NCBI GenBank assembly: GCA_963514095.1
Contig: OY741279.1
Coordinates: 5,477,041-5,541,040, forward strand
Origin: Eutrigla gurnardus
Lineage: Eukaryota > Chordata > Actinopteri > Perciformes > Triglidae
Reading direction: 5' to 3'
DNA: 64,000 nt
In this document: positions 1 to 12,617 of the stretch, in pieces
Layout: each line of letters begins with the position of its first letter
How positions within the stretch are numbered: position 1 is the stretch's first letter
Position numbers and translations under genes: made by a program
Notes under the pieces: model-generated
Databases searched by the model: none
What the model saw: the letters and a program-made list of their open reading frames with translations, nothing else
Told to the model about the DNA's origin: nothing

Positions 1-193
1 GTGTTTACTTCCTCTATGACCTCAATAATAACAAATCTGTGACTTAAAGTAGCACAATTTCTAGTTTTAATGTCGCAAATTTGCAACTTTAAAAAGTAAC
101 AAATTTGCTAGTTTTTTTCTCTGAATATTTTCACCTGTCGGCTCGTTTTTTGTTGTTGTTTTGTTCCTACAGTGGCCCTAATACGCCGTCGTA
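1..193 (+). mobile_element. Right end of a TIR-type MITE, cut by the window edge
   Basis: This matches the right third of the near-complete element at 27178-27608: both carry TGTTTACTTCCTCTATGAC, a stretch with AAAGTAGCACA, then a T-rich arm, CTACAGTG and the terminal ATACGCCGTCGTA. The left part lies outside the window. The terminal bases are the mirror image of the left terminus seen at 21429, which is what defines the inverted repeat. I treat this orientation as plus for the family. No transposase is encoded. Confidence 0.75.
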
Positions 194-3100
194 CCTTAAG
201 TATGGAGCAGGATTTTTTTATTTTTTTTATCCTATTCTAACTGCAGACTCCTCGAACCAGGGGAGTTGTGGCAATTCATCAAATCCAACAAATGCGTTGA
301 CACATGCTCGGTGCACACGGACCAGAAACCCACAAACTGTAACACAAAGTCCCAATTCCAATCTGGACCCCAACGCCCCCCAACGCCCCCCGTCTCCAAA
401 ACAGGTGAAGTCTGTTTGTACACTCACAGTGGAATGAAGCACCTTTCTCTAAGGTGTAGTGTAGAAATACAGCAGCAGGTTTCGCTCATCTCCGTCAAGG
501 AAACTATGAATAAATATCAGAATCGACAATATTTTATTGATCCTCTGGGGTAAATGTTACGTTACAGCTGCTCTCATTCGAGAATACAAATGTACGACAT
601 ACCTATAAGAAAATATGAATAACAGATATAGAAAAATATGTGGAATATTAAGGAATACACATGGAAAAATTTGAAAAACATCTAAATTATGTATACTTGT
701 ATGATAAATATAACAGTGCATATAATGCTGAAAAATAGGATCTATCAAACCAAGAAAAGTAAAAATGAATAAAAATATTATACAGTATGAATTCCAGAGG
801 AAACAAATATGACGTAATATTCAACTCAAGCATTCGAGGGGAACGTTGGTGCCCTATTTCCCAGGGGGAGCCTGAACGCATCTCTTTCCTCCACACACTC
901 GTCATCAGACTATAAATAAAAAAAACACACGGTCGACACTTTTGTGGACTTTGTGCTGATGAAGCCGGGTGAATATTGATGTGCATTTAGGGTTTTTGTC
1001 ATCTTAACTTTTTGGCCTTCCCTTTGCCAGGCGGCGGCGGTGACGGCGGCGAGGTGGGCGAGCAGCACTCTGTTCTCGTCCACTAATGAGCTCACGGTCT
1101 ATTGGATGCCGCACCGATGCACCATCAAAGAGAATGATCATCGGTGGTGCCGGTTCATTTACCTCCTCGTTTCTCTTTCTTATAGTCTCTTTGCCTCCCT
1201 CCACCTCGTCTCTCACCCTCTCGTCACGAGTAGCACACCTTTGCTGCAGCTGCATTAGGGCCACTCTAATCTGTGTGGCGGGGTGGAATGGGATGTTCAA
1301 TGGCTTTTTCTCGTTTGCTGGCTGAGAGGGCCATGTAATGTGCTAATGGACTCTGCGGCTACCGCCTGACCCCCCACGGCACGGCGTGCAGAGTCAGGCC
1401 TCACAGCTGCGACTCCCCCCCTTTTTTTCCTCCCTACTATATCAACCAAAACAAGCGTAGCTTCACTGAACATCTTTTTATAGTTGCATGAGGCTGGTTG
1501 TCCCACTTCCAAGGTCATTAGAGCTTCCTGGGTGACGGATCTGGACGGTCTTCGCCGCGTGTCAATGCGCCGCACCGGTAATAGGTTTGGATAGACGTGC
1601 ACTCTGGCATAAAACGGTTTAGTACTGGTGCATTATCAGCCGCCACGTGAGCCATGCATCCATGTTTTGGAGCAGAAAAAGATATCACACTTGTGCTAAA
1701 AGAGTTACTTACTGTAAGTAGAATTGGGCCAGGGTTAGTGTGATCCTTCTACGAGAACTTATCTGCACTATAATAATATTTCCAGCATCTACGACTACGT
1801 GAACGCCCGCTGGCCTCGTCCTCCACTTTGTTAACGTTGTATTCTTTCTTGTTTCTAGTGGAGAACCCTTGCAAGTTAATGATGCAATGTCTGATCAATA
1901 CTCACTATAATAGAGTTGCCAGCAGACGCATTAGCTTTAACATGGGTTTACATTCTTCATCTTTTATCAGCGTAGAAACTCAACGTAGAAATGTCTCTTT
2001 TTATAGCACCTATGAATCGGCAAACACATCGTTGGGAGGATTTTTACTGTCTGTGAAACCGTGTTAACCACAAACAGGCTGACTTATTATATAATATTAT
2101 ACAGATGTCATAAACTCACGAAGTAGCTATAACAGAACACATGTTATTGGATGTTATAGTGTGGATGAAGAGGGTCCACAAACACGTCACCACATACGTC
2201 TTGATTCAAAATGTCAGACCGCCTCTGGCTGACGCCGTCCCATTTGGTTCTTTGCTCTGCATGCGGTCACTACAGCAGCTTCAGGGACGAACTAAAATAG
2301 TGTGGACCCGTTTCAGAGTAGTCAAAGAACGATAAAAATGATGTTATACGTGCTGTTTAACCCCCCCGCTAATGTGGCGTTCCAAGGTTTCACAAGGTTC
2401 AGCCAGAAATCCAGCTCTGAAGTGGGGCGACAGTTTCCTCGAGCTCTTTAAAGGTGATGATGGACATTGCGGCGAGCCGGTGAGGTGAAAGAACTCCGAC
2501 ATTTAATACGAGCGAGCACTTTTAGGACAATAAAACATTCAAGGGGTCCAGGTCGCTGTGATCGTTCATCATTACTCTGCCCTGATAAAGGGATTTCTTC
2601 TTTTCCTTCCTAGTGATGACAAAGAGTCACATGGTACCGCAGAGGAGGTTCGGGTTGTTTGGTTTTATCCTCGCTGCCGTGGAGGAGATGTTTTCAATTC
2701 CGTGCTCTTGTTGTTTGGAAGTACATTTTCAGGTCCGCAGATTGCAAAAAGGCCCTTTTTTGTGTGTTTTTTTGTTCGGATACAATAAAGTCAAGAATGT
2801 GTGTTTTTCGAGTATGTAGCTTAAAGTGAATTTGTAGGATTCATTATTTGGCTTATTTGTGGTCTCTCTTTCCAATAACCAGCTTCACCTGCGTCCTCTC
2901 ACATAGTGACGTCCGAAATCTTCCCAGAATCCTTTTGCAGGAAAAGATACCTTTTACTTGTATAAAGGAAGGAGACGGGTGAACAGATAAACAAAGACAG
3001 CTGAATGATGTTGCAATAATTTAGAGCGACTTAAACGTCTGTGCATCCTGTCTAGAGTTACTCCAGGTTAAAGGGAAGACATTTGTCTTCTAGTCAGCCA

Positions 3101-3983
3101 GATCCCAACATGAAATACAGCTGGTCCTGACTTACTGGCCTTTACTTCTGGTTCTCCCCGAAGAAACCGCACAGGCAGCAACAGAAATACTAAAAACTAC
3201 CTCATTTCAGCCGCCTGCCAGCTGTAGTTTGCCGAATAACCAATCAAGTTGCAGTGAATAGTCATTTGCTTTCATTGTATACGGTTTCGGACATGCGTGT
3301 TGTTGGTTTCCCACACTGGGGAACATAAAATGAGTTAGTTTCCTGTTGCCAGCAGGTGGTCTTTGACCCACGTAGCCTGAACAAGCACATTAAATCAGTA
3401 ATGCACAGTAACGCTCCCGACCTTGGGGGATAAACACGTCACACCTTCAAAATGTGACAAAATAAGCCCTTAATTAAGATACAGAAATTTAGATAACATA
3501 TTTGTATGAAATAAAAAAAAGATGTTGCGACTACATTGCGCAAGAAACATAATTACACAGTATGACGAGATTACCATGGTAATAATACAAAACCAACCAT
3601 GAATGAATTATCTTGCTGTAGTGTAAACAGCCTGCAGATCCATCTGCTTCCAAATATGTATGAATTTACAATGTGTGAATTATTCTGCACCCGGTGGTTA
3701 CTACTGTGCTTTGAGGAATGTGTTTCCACTCCCACGACAAGGGAGTAGAAGAGGACCTGAATAATATTGACATTAAAAAGTGAGTTGAAAATAGATAGCG
3801 TTTTCTTTTTTTTTTTTTTGTCAAGCTAAAGTAAAGGCTAAAAATCAAGCTAAGTTCATGCTAATATGAATCCTTAATCAAGCTTAAAATTACATGGAAT
3901 CAGGAGGAAGTAACTTTTGGTAAAGTCATAACCGACCCTGTCGACCTCCGATTGTTTTAATTGGTGGTTTAATTATTAGATTA
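194..3983. other. Unassigned non-coding sequence
   Basis: I see no gene or clear repeat here. Open frames are short (about 100 codons or fewer), overlap on both strands and match no family I know. There is a CGG-rich patch near 1030-1055 and ordinary T and A runs. Confidence 0.6.
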
Positions 3984-4037
3984 CAGGGTCGCCCATAAAG
4001 TTGGAATAAATTGCAAATGGCTTTTAAAGCGCTAAAC
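3984..4037 (+). mobile_element. Terminal fragment of a Tc1/mariner-type MITE
   Basis: Starts with CAGGGTCGCCCATAAAGTTG directly after a TA dinucleotide and continues with AATAAATTGCAAATGGC and GCGCTAAAC. The same end occurs in the complete element at 15314-15489. The second terminus is missing. Seen directly as a similarity between the two places; the mariner label is inferred from the TA flank. Confidence 0.55.
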
Positions 4038-4077
4038 AGATTAATTAATTAAAGTTTGAATGTTTACAACTCTCACA

Positions 4078-4140
4078 CTCCTCCCCCTCGACCACCGAGC
4101 TCCTCCCCCACGACCACCAAGCTCCTTCCCCTCGACTTCC
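4078..4140. repeat. 22-bp minisatellite, about 3 copies
   Basis: Three consecutive units, at 4078, 4100 and 4122, share the pattern CTCCTCCCCCTCGACCACCGAG with a few changes; the third is incomplete. Strongly pyrimidine-rich on the plus strand. Confidence 0.8.
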
Positions 4141-6104
4141 TGCCCTTTGAAATCCCTTAGATCACGCCACCTTTGAGACGCGGGTCCGATGTTGACTCTG
4201 GTTTTATCACGGGCACCGTCGCCATCTTTCAGTTTTTCCTTCTTTTCCACCGTTGTTTTCTTTTCCTTGGTTGTTTTGGACCTCCTCGTTTCGGTTTTTA
4301 ACGAGGAATTGGAAGCTTGTTGCTACTTCCCTCCGCCTCCCCCCTGTGATAGTGGTACGACCCGAGGGGGGAGGGGCTCTGTGTGTGTGCAGCCCTGCAT
4401 GCTGATTGGACAGGATGATCTGGGCACTGTCGATCTTTGCAAAACAAACAACAGGCTCTACGTGCACGTAGAGGCACGCTTTTTTTTCTAAAACCGGATG
4501 ATTTATGTTGTTCTATCGGAGCGTAGTGTCGGCTTCAGTGAATATGATCAAAACATGTTGCCGACTGGGACTTTAATTTCACCTGGCTAATCGGGAATGG
4601 AAATTGTGAATTACTATTAATGGCGGAGTAGGTGCCTCCGTCATCCTAGGTATAACTATATATATATATATATATTGCACGGGGGAATGAGGAGTCACTG
4701 ACTTTTCCCAATGTGGTTTCCAAATCATGGAGGAAAACCATGTGACTGTTTCACTGTTTCACAGTCACCGAGAGACGGTTGTCAGTGTAATACGTCTCGG
4801 TTGAAGAATGACCTTTAGTCGGGAGATCAGCAAAAGTAAAATGTAAATCGGTGTGGTTTCTACCTCGTCGTCTTCAAAGTCACTTTTCACTCCTTGAAGC
4901 TGTCATGTAGTCGCGGGCCCCCCCCCAGGAGATTCTCCCCGAGGCCCGCCTGCCCACAAAATCACCTGCACCCCTGGGAGACGAGGCAGCGCCGATGCAG
5001 ATGAAGAAAAAGGGAAAGCTGATCTCTGTCTGTCTGTCTTCTGTTTCCCGCTCTAAGCCCTGCGTTTGGTTGGGGCTTCATTAGTGCTACGGACCTGGGC
5101 TTGTATTTCAAAGCCTCTCATGTTCTTGGGAATTCATTAGCTTCATGTCGCGCCGCAACAAAGGTGTGTTGCTGAATTGCCGAGTGAAAAGTTTAAAGCG
5201 ATAAATAGGTCTAAAATTAAAATCCAGTTTCGATACAACACGCTTTGGAATCGACATCTCTCATATTCACAGATGCAGAAATTCACGTTGCTAATCGCTG
5301 TTCAAACCCACAGAAAGTTTTATTAAATTTGAGCACAGATCCCAAGGATGCCTGAGGAAATGTGTATGAAATTATATTCAAGGCGAGCAATAAAATAGCC
5401 GTAAAAAAAAAAACCCTCTGACATCTCAAGGATATTGCTCTCTGTGCATCCGTTTAGAGTCACTGTCAAACGCTGAATATTAAAAATGTTTGCCTTTTTA
5501 TTAAAAGAAAATCAATTAAACATCGAGTTAAATATTTATTATACACAACAGTGACTATAGTGTTGTCCATCTTTAAAGAAACAGGAATATCTTTCATTCT
5601 GCCAGTCATCTTTGAAACCTCGGTCGAGATGAAACATCTTCAGTCCTCTGGTTCGTTTCCTGTCTCCCATTTAAAGCGACGCCTCGGGGATCAACCCGAG
5701 GTGTGAATTGGTCCTTTTAGAGGATAAAATGGAGTTCATGCAAACCAGCTGACAGTCAAATTCTCGGAGGATCGGACCACTTCAGAGATCTTTAGCAACA
5801 AGTGAACAACATGTTTATCCAACAGGCATTTTGGATCACTTTGAAAGTCAATTACCTTCAAATAGAGGAGAGGTCAAATGGCGATCATTTCCCCTTGTTT
5901 TATATTTTCTATATGTAGTATTCACAGTTTATATACAGGCAACAATGATGACGTATTTAAATGTGCAGGCAGTTAACTTAAGTTGCTGGAGGAGGTTGCA
6001 TGAAAGGGCATTCACTTCAATGCAACTTAAACATATTGACTTTTAGTGAGTTTGGTCAAATAGTGGCCCAGTATATAGTGGCTGTATTTAAATCATTTAA
6101 ATTT
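4141..6104. other. Unassigned non-coding sequence with one perfect palindrome
   Basis: No gene is recognised. It contains the palindrome at 4456-4473, an alternating TA run at about 4660-4676 and short GTCT repeats near 5030. Open frames in both directions around 4190-4490 are short and mutually overlapping. Confidence 0.55.
4456..4473. repeat. 18-bp perfect palindrome
   Basis: CTCTACGTGCACGTAGAG equals its own reverse complement. It holds two ACGTG cores in opposite orientation, the core recognised by several bHLH-PAS factors. A binding function is only a possibility. Confidence 0.75.
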
Positions 6105-6185
6105 AGGGAATTTAGCAGATGTGTTTTACCAAAGCGACTTACAATAAGTACATTTGTTGGAAGAAAGTGCAACAGTATATCACTA
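6105..6185 (+). repeat. Fragment of a dispersed fish repeat (TTTAGCAGA type)
   Basis: GGAATTTAGCAGATG, then CCAAAGCGACTTACAATAAG, is the core of a repeat I know as very abundant in teleost genomes. Only this core and about 40 bp of decayed flank can be recognised. Orientation is by that core. Confidence 0.55.
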
Positions 6186-7349
6186 TCTATATATACAGTA
6201 GTATATGTATGGTGGAGAAAGTCAATTCACAACTACGTCATCTGCAGTAATTTATATCGACTATTGTCGTTTTTTTTATTTTTACAGATATTTATCATCA
6301 TATCCCTCTTTTTCTCCTTGCTTCTGTCTAATGTTTTTAAGATTTTAATTTACAGAAGCAAATTTTGAACACTGGTCATATTTTCTTTCCCAGACGATCA
6401 GCTTTCCTACACAAATTGCTCCTCATCTTAAGTTAAGTTGTGTTGTTTCTTCTCATTGATTTGTTTGAAGGATGACCGTCTTGTTGTTATGAGGAGTTAT
6501 TATTCCTTTTAGTCCTTTTCAAGACTCGAGATTGTGGCATTTTCTATTTATTTGCACAGACTGTATTTCATCATCAAACTGACAATGCATTTTGTATTTT
6601 ATTAAATGAATGTGTGTCTGGTCCGTCGGTGATAAAGTATGAGTTGATTTAATAGGTGGATATGTTGTCTATGCTGACAGGAATATGAAGCAATGAGCTG
6701 CTTCGGCCATAGATAAACCTGAAAGGACATTTCTGCTGCCTTCAAAGGACTAATCCTCCAAGACCCCCTCATATGACTTCTTTCTTCATTCTTCAACATG
6801 CACAGCTGTTTGAATTTAGGCAAATGAAAGCCTCTGGGTAGAAAGACTTTGTGTTGAGCTCTACAGCCGTTTCCTTTTTTGGTGAATTCGGAGGGAATTC
6901 AATTCCCTAAAAAAAGGTTTCCGGTCGGTTTTGACTTAATGATGCAGGTTTCTCTTCTTTCGAATAAGATATGACAAGTGCCATATATATATTTTTATTC
7001 TTCTTTTTGAAGCCATATTTTCCTTCCAGTCCGACGTACTGCACATACCATACTTCACTCCTTTCAACCCCCTCATGTTCTATTAGCTTTTGTTAATTTT
7101 TTAATGTTTTCTTCAAGAACCTACTTTTATCTCATTAATCCCTCACGCTATTTGTCATCCTCAAAGAGCCTCTGTTCTTATTCTCTAAGACAGATAGTTG
7201 CATAGAAAGAAAAGCTATAGGCATTCACGGAAAAACATCAATCGAACTGCAACTTTGAGACCACGTTCACATGTTCAAACTTTCCTAAAAGCTCACCATT
7301 CCTCCCCAATATCTTTGTATGTTTTCTAAATGATTACCAGAACTGTCAT
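6186..7349. other. Unassigned AT-rich sequence
   Basis: No gene or clear repeat is recognised. A small palindrome, AGGGAATTCAATTCCCT, lies near 6891-6907. Confidence 0.55.
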
Positions 7350-7390
7350 CCCCCCCCCCCCCCCCCCCCCACCCCCACCCCCTTCCCCCA
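7350..7390. repeat. Poly-C tract with CCCCCA variants
   Basis: About 20 uninterrupted C residues are followed by CCCCCA-type steps. The minus strand is a run of G blocks with potential to form a quadruplex. Such runs are also prone to sequencing error, so the exact length is uncertain. Confidence 0.85.
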
Positions 7391-7560
7391 GCTGGATGTA
7401 GCTATCCCTGCGGTGCTTTGCATTGTGGGATAAAAATGTCCATCCAAGAAGTGCATTCATCAGAGACACAGCTTGAGATTTCAAATAATATGTGTGTGCT
7501 TGCAAATCATGGTCGTGGAGGTCGGAGGTTTTGGGTGGAACAGACCTTCGGGACTATCGT

Positions 7561-8490
7561 CTACCTACCTACCTGTCTATCTATTTACCTGTCTATCTAC
7601 TTACCTACCTACCTATACCTACCTACCTGTCTATCTATTTACCTGTCTATCTACTTACCTACCTACCTATACCTACCTACCTGTCTATCTATTTACCTGT
7701 CTATCTACTTACCTACCTACCTACCTACCTACCTACCTACCTACCTACCTACCTACCTACCTACCTACCTACCTACCTACCTACCTACCTACCTATACCT
7801 ACCTACCTACCTACCTACCTACCTACCTACCTGTCTATCTATTTACCTGTCTATCTACTTACCTACCTACCTACCTACCTACCTACCTACCTACCTACCT
7901 ACCTACCTACCTACCTACCCACCTACCTACCTACCTATACCTACCTACCTACCTACTTACCTGTCTATCTACTTACCTGTCTACCTATACCTACCTACTT
8001 ACCTGTCTATCTACTTACCTGTCTACCTATACCTGCCTACTTACCTGTCTATCTACTTACCTGTCTACCTATACCTACCTACTTACCTGTCTATCTACTT
8101 ACCTGTCTACCTATACCTACCTACTTACCTGTCTACCTATACCTACCTACTTACCTGTCTATCTACTTACCTGTCTACCTATACCTACCTACCTACCTAC
8201 TTACCTGTCTATCTTCTTACCTGTCTATCTACTTACCTGTCTACCTATACCTACCTACCTACCTACTTACCTGTCTATCTACTTACCTGTCTACCTATAC
8301 CTACCTACCTACCTACTTACCTGTCTATCTACTTACCTGTCTACCTATACCTACCTACCTACCTACCTACCTACCTACCTACCTACCTACCTACCTACCT
8401 ACCTACCTACCTACCTACTTACCTGTCTACCTACTTACCTGTCTACCTATACCTATCTACCTACCTGTCTATCTAGCTGTCCACCTATCT
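7561..8490. repeat. Composite ACCT/TATC/GTCT tetranucleotide array, about 930 bp
   Basis: An almost pure array of ACCT steps interrupted by GTCTATCT, TTACCTGT and ATACCT variants. From 7955 there is a 42-bp higher-order unit, ACTTACCTGTCTATCT plus ACTTACCTGTCTACCT plus ATACCTACCT, starting at 7955, 7997, 8039 and 8081 and then continuing with insertions and deletions. All three plus-strand frames are open through it because the repeat lacks stop triplets; the resulting Tyr-Leu-Pro-Thr reading frames are not genes. Confidence 0.95.
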
Positions 8491-10312
8491 GCTACTATAT
8501 ACAGAATGTTGTCATAGGACATATTTTATGCAGAATCTTCCAATATGGATATACATCTTAAGGATACCACGCTGGAAATGAGGCCAGGAAAAAAAGATTC
8601 TGTGTGTATGAGTCTGGATTTGTCGGTCGCCCATTCATACCCGCTTTGCCCCTTCCAACATAGCAGCCTCGTGGCCGGTCCCATCGCCCTGCTGCCTAAC
8701 AACTGACAAGTGGCTTTAATGGCTTCCTGCCGTGATTTGTTCAAAAACTTGCACTCGCGGAGCGCCTCGGCGCCTGCAGCTCTCGCATCGGTGTGCACCA
8801 GATGGACGTCGGGAGACGGGAGCGAGAGTACAAGTGTGACCCCCAGAGCTCCAGCCAGCCGTGAAACCTCCAAACACTTGAGAAAGAGGTTTTTTTTTCC
8901 TTTGACGAGTCCGGCCGCGGAGCAGAGCAAGAGCCCGGAGATACTCCCCCGCTGGAGCCAAATGTGCAGTATGATCACACGCTTTGCATATCTAATCAGA
9001 TAAATGTATAAAGTACAGTCAATCCGTTCTCCCCAGGCGTGCCGGAGCAGTAACACTGAGGCTCTCTGAAGCTCGTGGCTGCAGGCAAGGCTTAAGAAGC
9101 TGATTGACCAGGAAACAGATGACCCATCGTGTTAGATGTCTATGTGTATACCGTGTTATTACTATAACTGATACGACTCAGGGTTTCTGCACGGAAACAG
9201 GGAGGTAATCCGGACTGAAAGCAGGTCATTCATCATCCCAGCTGGATGCCGTCAATCCACAGCCGATCGAACAGCTGAGGTCATTGATTGAGAGGGACGT
9301 GCTGCTTTCTGACAGATGCGATGAACCTCACAATTAACAGGGAAAAGGGATGCATCAGTATGAAAGAGGGGAGCACGCTCACACACGGATTTAACATCAT
9401 GAATGTTTGAAATCTCGACTTTGAAAGGGGGGAAAAACCTACAACCTATACTTGAATGATCACAGAGGGAAAATGATCTTTTATTGAATTCTGCCTCCTT
9501 TCTTTTTATATTCCAAACTATTGTGAATGCAGCCTGCTTATGTGCTCATATGATGGAGCCGCTAATAATGGAGATGACCAGCTATATAAAAGCATGTAAA
9601 CAAACACTTCTCACGGCGAGTCCTTTTCAGAACAACCCGTTGTCGGCTCTTGTCGATGTGGGTGGTGAAAATGCTGATAGCTACTAAATAAAGGCATTGC
9701 ATGCAGCGTAAACATACAGAGGGCGTATGGACGATTACATTAAAGCAAATATTGACAGAAGTGGGCTGAAGTGTGGGCTGGCTGGAGCGTTAAAATCCAA
9801 ACTTTGTCAATTAAGTCTCACCGGAGCCTAAAACATCGATTTGAAACGATGTATCCACGTTTAATGATTGATGATATTTGCATTAGTCGAATTAGTTGCG
9901 ACTGCTCTTAAAACACTGCACCTGTGAAGCAATTAGGGGTGACATTACCGTGGCGCGCCGCCCGTAATCAATTCAATCATCTCACAATCAAAACGAATGG
10001 GTATCCAATTTGGAAAAAATTACACAGCGACCGTTTCCATTTAGCCAAATGTAATCGAATAAGAGCGCACGGTCTGAACGTAAATCAACATAAACCTTCA
10101 CACTGTCTCACTGTGTACAGATTATGTTGAAACACAGTGTTTCCTTAGTGTTGTTTTAGTTACCTAGCAACGGAGGATATCCAGCACTCTTCCTCTGTCT
10201 TTTTTTTTCTTAATGGGAGCTGATGACTGCAGGACCAGCAGCAAATTAAAATCAGACACCGCATCGAAAACAACATGTGTTCTCTTCTAAAAATACACCC
10301 AATGTGAGATTT
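8491..10312. other. Unassigned non-coding sequence
   Basis: No feature is recognised. A 176-codon minus-strand open frame at 8526-9056 covers a more GC-rich patch, but it matches no domain I know and overlaps open frames on the other strand. Confidence 0.5.
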
Positions 10313-10331
10313 GCCGCCGCCGCCGCCGCCA
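10313..10331. repeat. Short (GCC)n tract
   Basis: About six GCC steps, too few to call more than a short trinucleotide run. Confidence 0.8.
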
Positions 10332-10599
10332 CTCCCCCGACGGCCTGTTACCGTGACTCGCTGCGGGAACACAAAATCAGCATCTCGGGTCGGGGAGGAA
10401 AACGGCTCCAGTGCAGCTAAATAATGACTTGTTGAACCTCCAGTCGTGAGTTTTGTCAGTGGAAGTTTGTGTTTTCATCTCCAGGCAACCTCATGTGAGA
10501 GTGAAGAGCGTTTGAAGGAAGGAAACACAGTGCAGATGTGCAAAATAATTTATTTTAGGATCCCACTCTTGCCTTATTATTTGCATGACCAAGCGGCAA

Positions 10600-11019
10600 A
10601 TATCAGGATTAACAAAGAGTAAATTTGTTATTTTTCTCTCGAAAATTTGCAACTTTTTCCTCATAAATTTGCTCTTTTGTTCTCGTAAATTTGGGGCATT
10701 TTGAATCTCATAAATGAGCAACTTTTTCCTCATAAATTTACAATTTTTTCACGTATATTTGGGTAATTTTGAATCTCGTAAATGTGCAACTTTTTCCTCA
10801 TAAATTTGCTAATTTGTTCTCGTAAATTTGGGTAATTTTGAATCTCGTAAATGTGCAACTTTTATCCTCATTAATTGACTATTTTTTCACGTAAATTTGC
10901 AAATTTCTAATCTTGTAAATGTGCCACTTTTTTTTGTAAATTTGTTACTTTGTTATCTGAATATTGCCCCCCTCTCGGCTTCATTTTTAAAAATTTGTTT
11001 TCCTACAATGGCCGTCGTA
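10600..11019 (+). mobile_element. MITE relic with internal tandem expansion
   Basis: The right part (about 10940-11019) carries the family signature: CTGAATATTGCCCCCCTCTCG, a T-rich arm, CTACAATG and the terminal GGCCGTCGTA. To its left the short AAATTTGC / CTCGTAAATTTG motif typical of the family arm is expanded into a tandem array of about 69-bp units (phase marker CCTCA at 10659, 10728, 10796, 10866). No left terminus is recognisable. Confidence 0.7.
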
Positions 11020-12220
11020 AATTACAGATGTGAATGACTTTGCACAAGTCTGTCAAGTGGCTGCCATGTCCTTTCAGGGGAAATCCAGCAAATTGCTCTT
11101 CGTCCTGATTTCCATGGCAACCTCCGGTTCCATCACAGTTCCTTTTTGGATAAGAGACTCAGTTTCACCCTGTCTGCCATCTGTCTCTCCAATATGAAGT
11201 TTTGTTTTGGATTTCCACGAGAGAGAGAGAAAAAAAAAGAAAAAGGTAGCAGCCTTTTAGGTGGAAGTGAAAGAGGTTGGCAGAGCACCAAACGGATTTC
11301 CTCCACTTGTTCATGTAAATTATTCATGCTCACGATGCATTATGCATCTAGTGTGAGACGCACGCAAATCAAGCAGCTCTGTTTCATGTTTATGTTCATG
11401 TCTCCATGTAAGCAGGTCGTCATTTGGCACAACCGCAGTCACACCGGGTTCGTCCAATCACAAGCCATCCTGGAGACGGAGATTTAACTCACGCTTGCAT
11501 CTGAATACAAATATAGCTGTGATTTTTTGGGGGCAAAAACTATAAATGTGTCTATACTCAACACTGAAGGTCGTTAAAAAAACTTTGGTTGCAGTTTCTA
11601 GCTCGTACTGCAAAACGTTAAATCATTTGCTGTTGTTGTCGACTGTCTGAACAGTTGGAAAATTGATATTGAGAGAGGACAAACGTTTTCTTTTTTCCCC
11701 CTCTGGCAATGCAGAAAATGACACATTGTACTTATAAATAATATGAAACAATAATGTTCACACATTCAGTGATTTATTAAGCTATTTGTGTCCTCAGTGG
11801 CGGGGACTATAGCTGGACGAGGACACCACACCTTGTCCTTGTCCCTGCTGGAGAGAAATGAAATGGAGATATGTGGTTTGTTGTTTTAGGCAATACAGCA
11901 AGCCGAGGACAATCTGGTCTCTCTACGTGCCTTCGAGCAATAACAGACGCAGTTTCATTCATGCAAAGCCGTGTAGTTTGCAGCATGGCGGGGCAGAAAG
12001 TCAGGTACACAGGCTCAGCGCCTGCATGTTGAGTCCTGCATATGCACACTGTACGCCTGTAATGGGATTAATGTGTGTTTATTCTACCACTTTGATGTTG
12101 TTTTATGATCACTGTAATTCATCCAAAGTGTTTTTGAGTCATGTGAAAAGTGCTCTACATATATATTATTATAATTATTATATACTCGACAATCCTGCAG
12201 ACTTTGCTCGAAGGAAATAT
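11020..12220. other. Unassigned non-coding sequence
   Basis: No gene or repeat is recognised before the SINE. The 169-codon plus-strand open frame at 11858-12367 runs into the antisense strand of the SINE and is rejected as a gene. Confidence 0.5.
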
Positions 12221-12232
12221 TGGCAGGAAAAC

Positions 12233-12605
12233 ATCCATCCATCCATTGTCTACCGCTTATCCTGTATTCAGGGTCGCGGGGGGGCTGGAGCCGATCCCGC
12301 CTATCATTGGGTGAAGGCAGGGTTCACCCCGGACAGGACGCCAGTCCATCGCAGGGCCAACATGTAGAGACAAACAACCATTCACGCTCACATTCACACC
12401 TACGGGCAATTTTAGAGTCATCAATTAACCTATCCCCATCCTGCATGTCTTTGGACTGTGGGAGGAAGCCGGAGAACCCAGAGAGAACCCACGCTTACAC
12501 CGGGAGAACATGCAAACTCCACACAGAAGGGTCCGACCCGGGAACCGAACCCGGCACCCTCTTGCTGTGAGGCGAGAGTGCTACCCACTACACCACCGTG
12601 CAGCC
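12233..12605 (-). mobile_element. tRNA-headed SINE, full length
   Basis: On the minus strand it begins GGCTGCACGGTGGTGTAGTG (RNA polymerase III A-box-like), has a GGTTCGGTTCC B-box-like motif, a body with GCATGTTCTCCCGGTG and TCCCACAGTCCAAAGACATG, and ends in a (GGAT)n tail. The same element lies on the plus strand at 55233-55613. It is flanked by TGGCAGGAAAAC (12221-12232) and TGGCAAGAAACA (12606-12617), an imperfect 12-bp target-site duplication, as expected after LINE-driven retroposition. The mismatches in the duplication suggest an older insertion than the other copy. Confidence 0.88.
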
Positions 12606-12617
12606 TGGCAAGAAACA

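Noticed and set aside
7418..8561. Three overlapping plus-strand open frames of 341-362 codons rich in Tyr-Leu-Pro-Thr
   Set aside because: They are the three phases of a stop-free tetranucleotide repeat; only the flanks are non-repetitive.
8526..9056. Minus-strand open frame of 176 codons
   Set aside because: No recognisable domain, overlapping frames on the other strand, and no splice or promoter context.
11858..12570. Plus-strand frames of 169 and 116 codons around 12.2 kb
   Set aside because: They run into the antisense strand of a SINE; related frames appear over the other SINE copy at 55.3 kb.
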